This document shows positions 5,962 through 7,208 of a DNA stretch of 7,208 nucleotides, piece after piece. The notes under the pieces are model-generated. The model did no database searches, was not told the origin of the DNA, and was given only the letters and a program-made list of their open reading frames with translations. The DNA comes from Burkholderiales bacterium (GTDB lineage Bacteria > Pseudomonadota > Gammaproteobacteria > Burkholderiales > Burkholderiaceae_C). The DNA lies in NCBI GenBank assembly GCA_011391855.1, contig JAABPT010000066.1:1-7208 (forward strand), written 5' to 3'. Within the stretch, counting starts at the first letter, position 1. The number at the start of each line of letters is the position of its first letter. The translations under genes were made by a program, and so were the position numbers.

Positions 5962-5970
5962 AGCACTTCT

Positions 5971-6011
5971 CCCTCCCTCTCCCGCCTGCGGGAGAGAGGG
6001 CTGGGGTGAGG
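5971..6011. repeat. Palindromic intergenic repeat, likely bidirectional transcript end
   Basis: Between the convergent moaA and RND genes lies an imperfect palindrome. CTCTCCCG (5977-5984) pairs with CGGGAGAG (5989-5996) around a four-base loop, extended by CCCT (5971-5974) with AGGG (5997-6000) across a two-base bulge. It is followed by the tail CTGGGGTGAGGG (6001-6012). This CCCTCTCCC…GGGAGAGGG…GGGGTGAGGG pattern is a familiar dispersed intergenic element in proteobacterial genomes, known to me from its spurious translations (for example PACGREGWGEG in one frame). Its position between two convergent stop codons suggests a role in ending or stabilising both mRNAs. There is no T-tract, so a classical intrinsic terminator is not shown. 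Confidence 0.65.
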
Positions 6012-6035
6012 GTCCCCGTCTGCCTCAGTGGCCCT

Positions 6036-7208
6036 TCAGTCGGCCGCCGCCTGTGCCAGCTCCGGCGTCAAGATCTCGCCCGGCACCTTCCTGCGCGCCA
6101 GCAGCGAATACACCGTGGGCACGACGAAGATGGTGAGCAGCGTGCCGATGCTCATGCCGCCCACGATGACCCAGCCGATCTGCTGCCGGCTCTCGGCGCC
6201 GGCCCCGCTGGCCAGCGCCAGCGGCAGCGCGCCCAGCACCATGGCGCCGGTGGTCATGAGGATCGGTCGCAGGCGCAGGCTGGCGGCCTCGACCACGGCT
6301 TCCAGCGTCTCCTTCCCTTGCTTGCGCAACTGGTTGGAGAACTCCACGATCAGGATGCCGTGCTTGGTGATCAAGCCCACCAGCGTGATGAGGCCGATCT
6401 GCGAGAAGACGTTGATCGTGCCGCCCGACCATTTCAGCGCCAGCAGCGCGCCCACCATCGACAGCGGCACCGCGAGCAGGATCACGAAGGGGTCGATGAA
6501 GCTCTCGAACTGTGCTGCCAGCACGAGGAAGATGAACAGCAGCGCCAGCACGAAGACCAGGCCGAGCGCACCCGAAGAGGCGCGGAATTCGCGGCTGACG
6601 CCGTTCAGTTCGGTGGCATAACCGGCCGGCAGCACGCGCGCCGCCGTTTCGTCCATGAAGGCGAACGCCTCGCCCAGCGAATATTCCGGCGCCAGGCTGG
6701 CGGTGATGGTGACGCTGCGCCGCTGGTTGAAGTGGTTGAGCTCGCGCGGGCTCACGGCCTCGCGCACCTTCACCAGCGAAGACAGCGGCACCATGGTGTC
6801 GCCGCGGCCGCGCACGAAGAGCTTCTCGATATCTTCAGGCGTGGTGCGGCCGCGGCCTTCGGTCTGCACCATCACGTCGTACTGCTCGGCGTCGCGCTTG
6901 TAGCGCGTGACGACGCGGCCACCGAGCATGCTTTCCACCGTGCGCGCCACCGCTTCCACCGAAACGCCCATGTCGGCGGCACGGGCGCGGTCGACCTCCA
7001 TGAAGATCTCGGGCTTGTTCAGCTGCAGGTCGCTGTCGGGCTGCAGGATGCCGGGATTCTTCTGCATCTCGGCGATCATGGCCTGCGACGCCCGCGCCAT
7101 GTTCTCGTAGCTGTCGCCGCTGACGATGACGTAGTTCAGCGGCTGTGAGCGGAAGCCCTGGCCCAGGCTGGGCGGCGTCACCGGAAAGGCGGTGATGCCG
7201 GGCAGCGC
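6036..7208 (-). CDS. AcrB-type RND efflux pump permease, C-terminal part (N-terminus outside window)
   Basis: The open frame runs off the right edge; 390 of an expected 1,030 or so residues are visible, beginning ALPGITAFPVTPPSLGQGF. This is the inner-membrane, proton-driven subunit of a tripartite hydrophobe/amphiphile efflux pump (HAE1/AcrB-MexB type). The visible part covers the second porter/docking region (to about 205) and then TM8-TM12: about 214-234, 240-259, 266-291, 315-335 and 343-370. Proton-relay residues are present: Lys282 in GLITKHGILIVEF, and Arg312 and Thr319 in LRLRPILMTTG, matching AcrB Lys940, Arg971 and Thr978. The essential TM4 aspartates lie outside the window. A GTG at 7181 is an internal codon, not the start, because conserved sequence continues upstream of it. 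The C-terminal tail is short. The membrane-fusion partner, expected upstream on the minus strand, is not in view. Substrates cannot be predicted from this part. Confidence 0.95.
   Translation of the reverse strand, partial: ALPGITAFPVTPPSLGQGFRSQPLNYVIVSGDSYENMARASQAMIAEMQKNPGILQPDSDLQLNKPEIFMEVDRARAADMGVSVEAVARTVESMLGGRVVTRYKRDAEQYDVMVQTEGRGRTTPEDIEKLFVRGRGDTMVPLSSLVKVREAVSPRELNHFNQRRSVTITASLAPEYSLGEAFAFMDETAARVLPAGYATELNGVSREFRASSGALGLVFVLALLFIFLVLAAQFESFIDPFVILLAVPLSMVGALLALKWSGGTINVFSQIGLITLVGLITKHGILIVEFSNQLRKQGKETLEAVVEAASLRLRPILMTTGAMVLGALPLALASGAGAESRQQIGWVIVGGMSIGTLLTIFVVPTVYSLLARRKVPGEILTPELAQAAAD

Noticed and set aside
5769..7148. Plus-strand open frame of 459 codons across the end of moaA and the RND gene
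   Set aside because: It crosses the palindromic repeat and lies antisense to the RND permease; its sequence is low-complexity Gln/His/Arg-rich.
7179..7181. GTG as start of the RND gene
   Set aside because: Conserved RND sequence (ALPGITAFP) continues upstream to the window edge, so this is an internal Val codon.

Overview
This is a GC-rich, densely coding chromosomal window. Codon use is strongly GC3-biased and short divergent or convergent gene arrangements predominate. Protein resemblances, start-proximal promoters and a 'GGGAGAGAGGG…GGGGTGAGGG' intergenic repeat all suggest a betaproteobacterium of the Burkholderiales, plausibly Comamonadaceae. This assignment is inferred from style and homology recalled from memory; there is no rRNA or other taxonomic marker. 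I see no tRNA, rRNA, CRISPR array, insertion sequence, integrase or attachment site, and no gene-free stretch longer than about 190 bases.

Layout: (1) 1-528, minus: an isochorismatase-superfamily cysteine hydrolase, cut at its C-terminus by the window edge. (2) 529-671: a divergent promoter region with an AT-rich island and several GATCG-centred near-palindromes. (3) 672-2297, plus: a 541-residue flavoprotein of the 4-hydroxybutyryl-CoA dehydratase (AbfD) / 4-hydroxyphenylacetate 3-hydroxylase (HpaB) superfamily. It looks like AbfD but lacks half of the [4Fe-4S] ligands and most catalytic residues, and it carries an extra Cys-rich tail. (4) 2322-2888, minus: a small secreted, probably periplasmic protein of unknown function. 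(5) 2889-3078: a 190-base gap with several GC hairpins. (6) 3079-4068, minus: a zinc-free NADPH-dependent MDR oxidoreductase of the YhdH/AcuI (acryloyl-CoA reductase) type. (7) 4206-4799, plus: an exported NlpC/P60 cysteine peptidase. (8) 4837-5961, plus: moaA, the radical-SAM GTP 3',8-cyclase of molybdenum cofactor synthesis. (9) 5971-6011: a palindromic intergenic repeat between convergent genes. (10) 6036-7208, minus: the C-terminal 390 residues of an AcrB-type RND efflux pump subunit.

The genes do not form one operon. They are mostly single transcription units facing toward or away from each other. The only likely functional pair is the divergent hydrolase plus AbfD-like protein, which share a regulatory region. 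The most novel element is the AbfD-like protein: its fold signature motifs are strong, but residue changes argue against ordinary 4-hydroxybutyryl-CoA dehydration, so its reaction is open. The rest of the window is ordinary housekeeping and envelope content.
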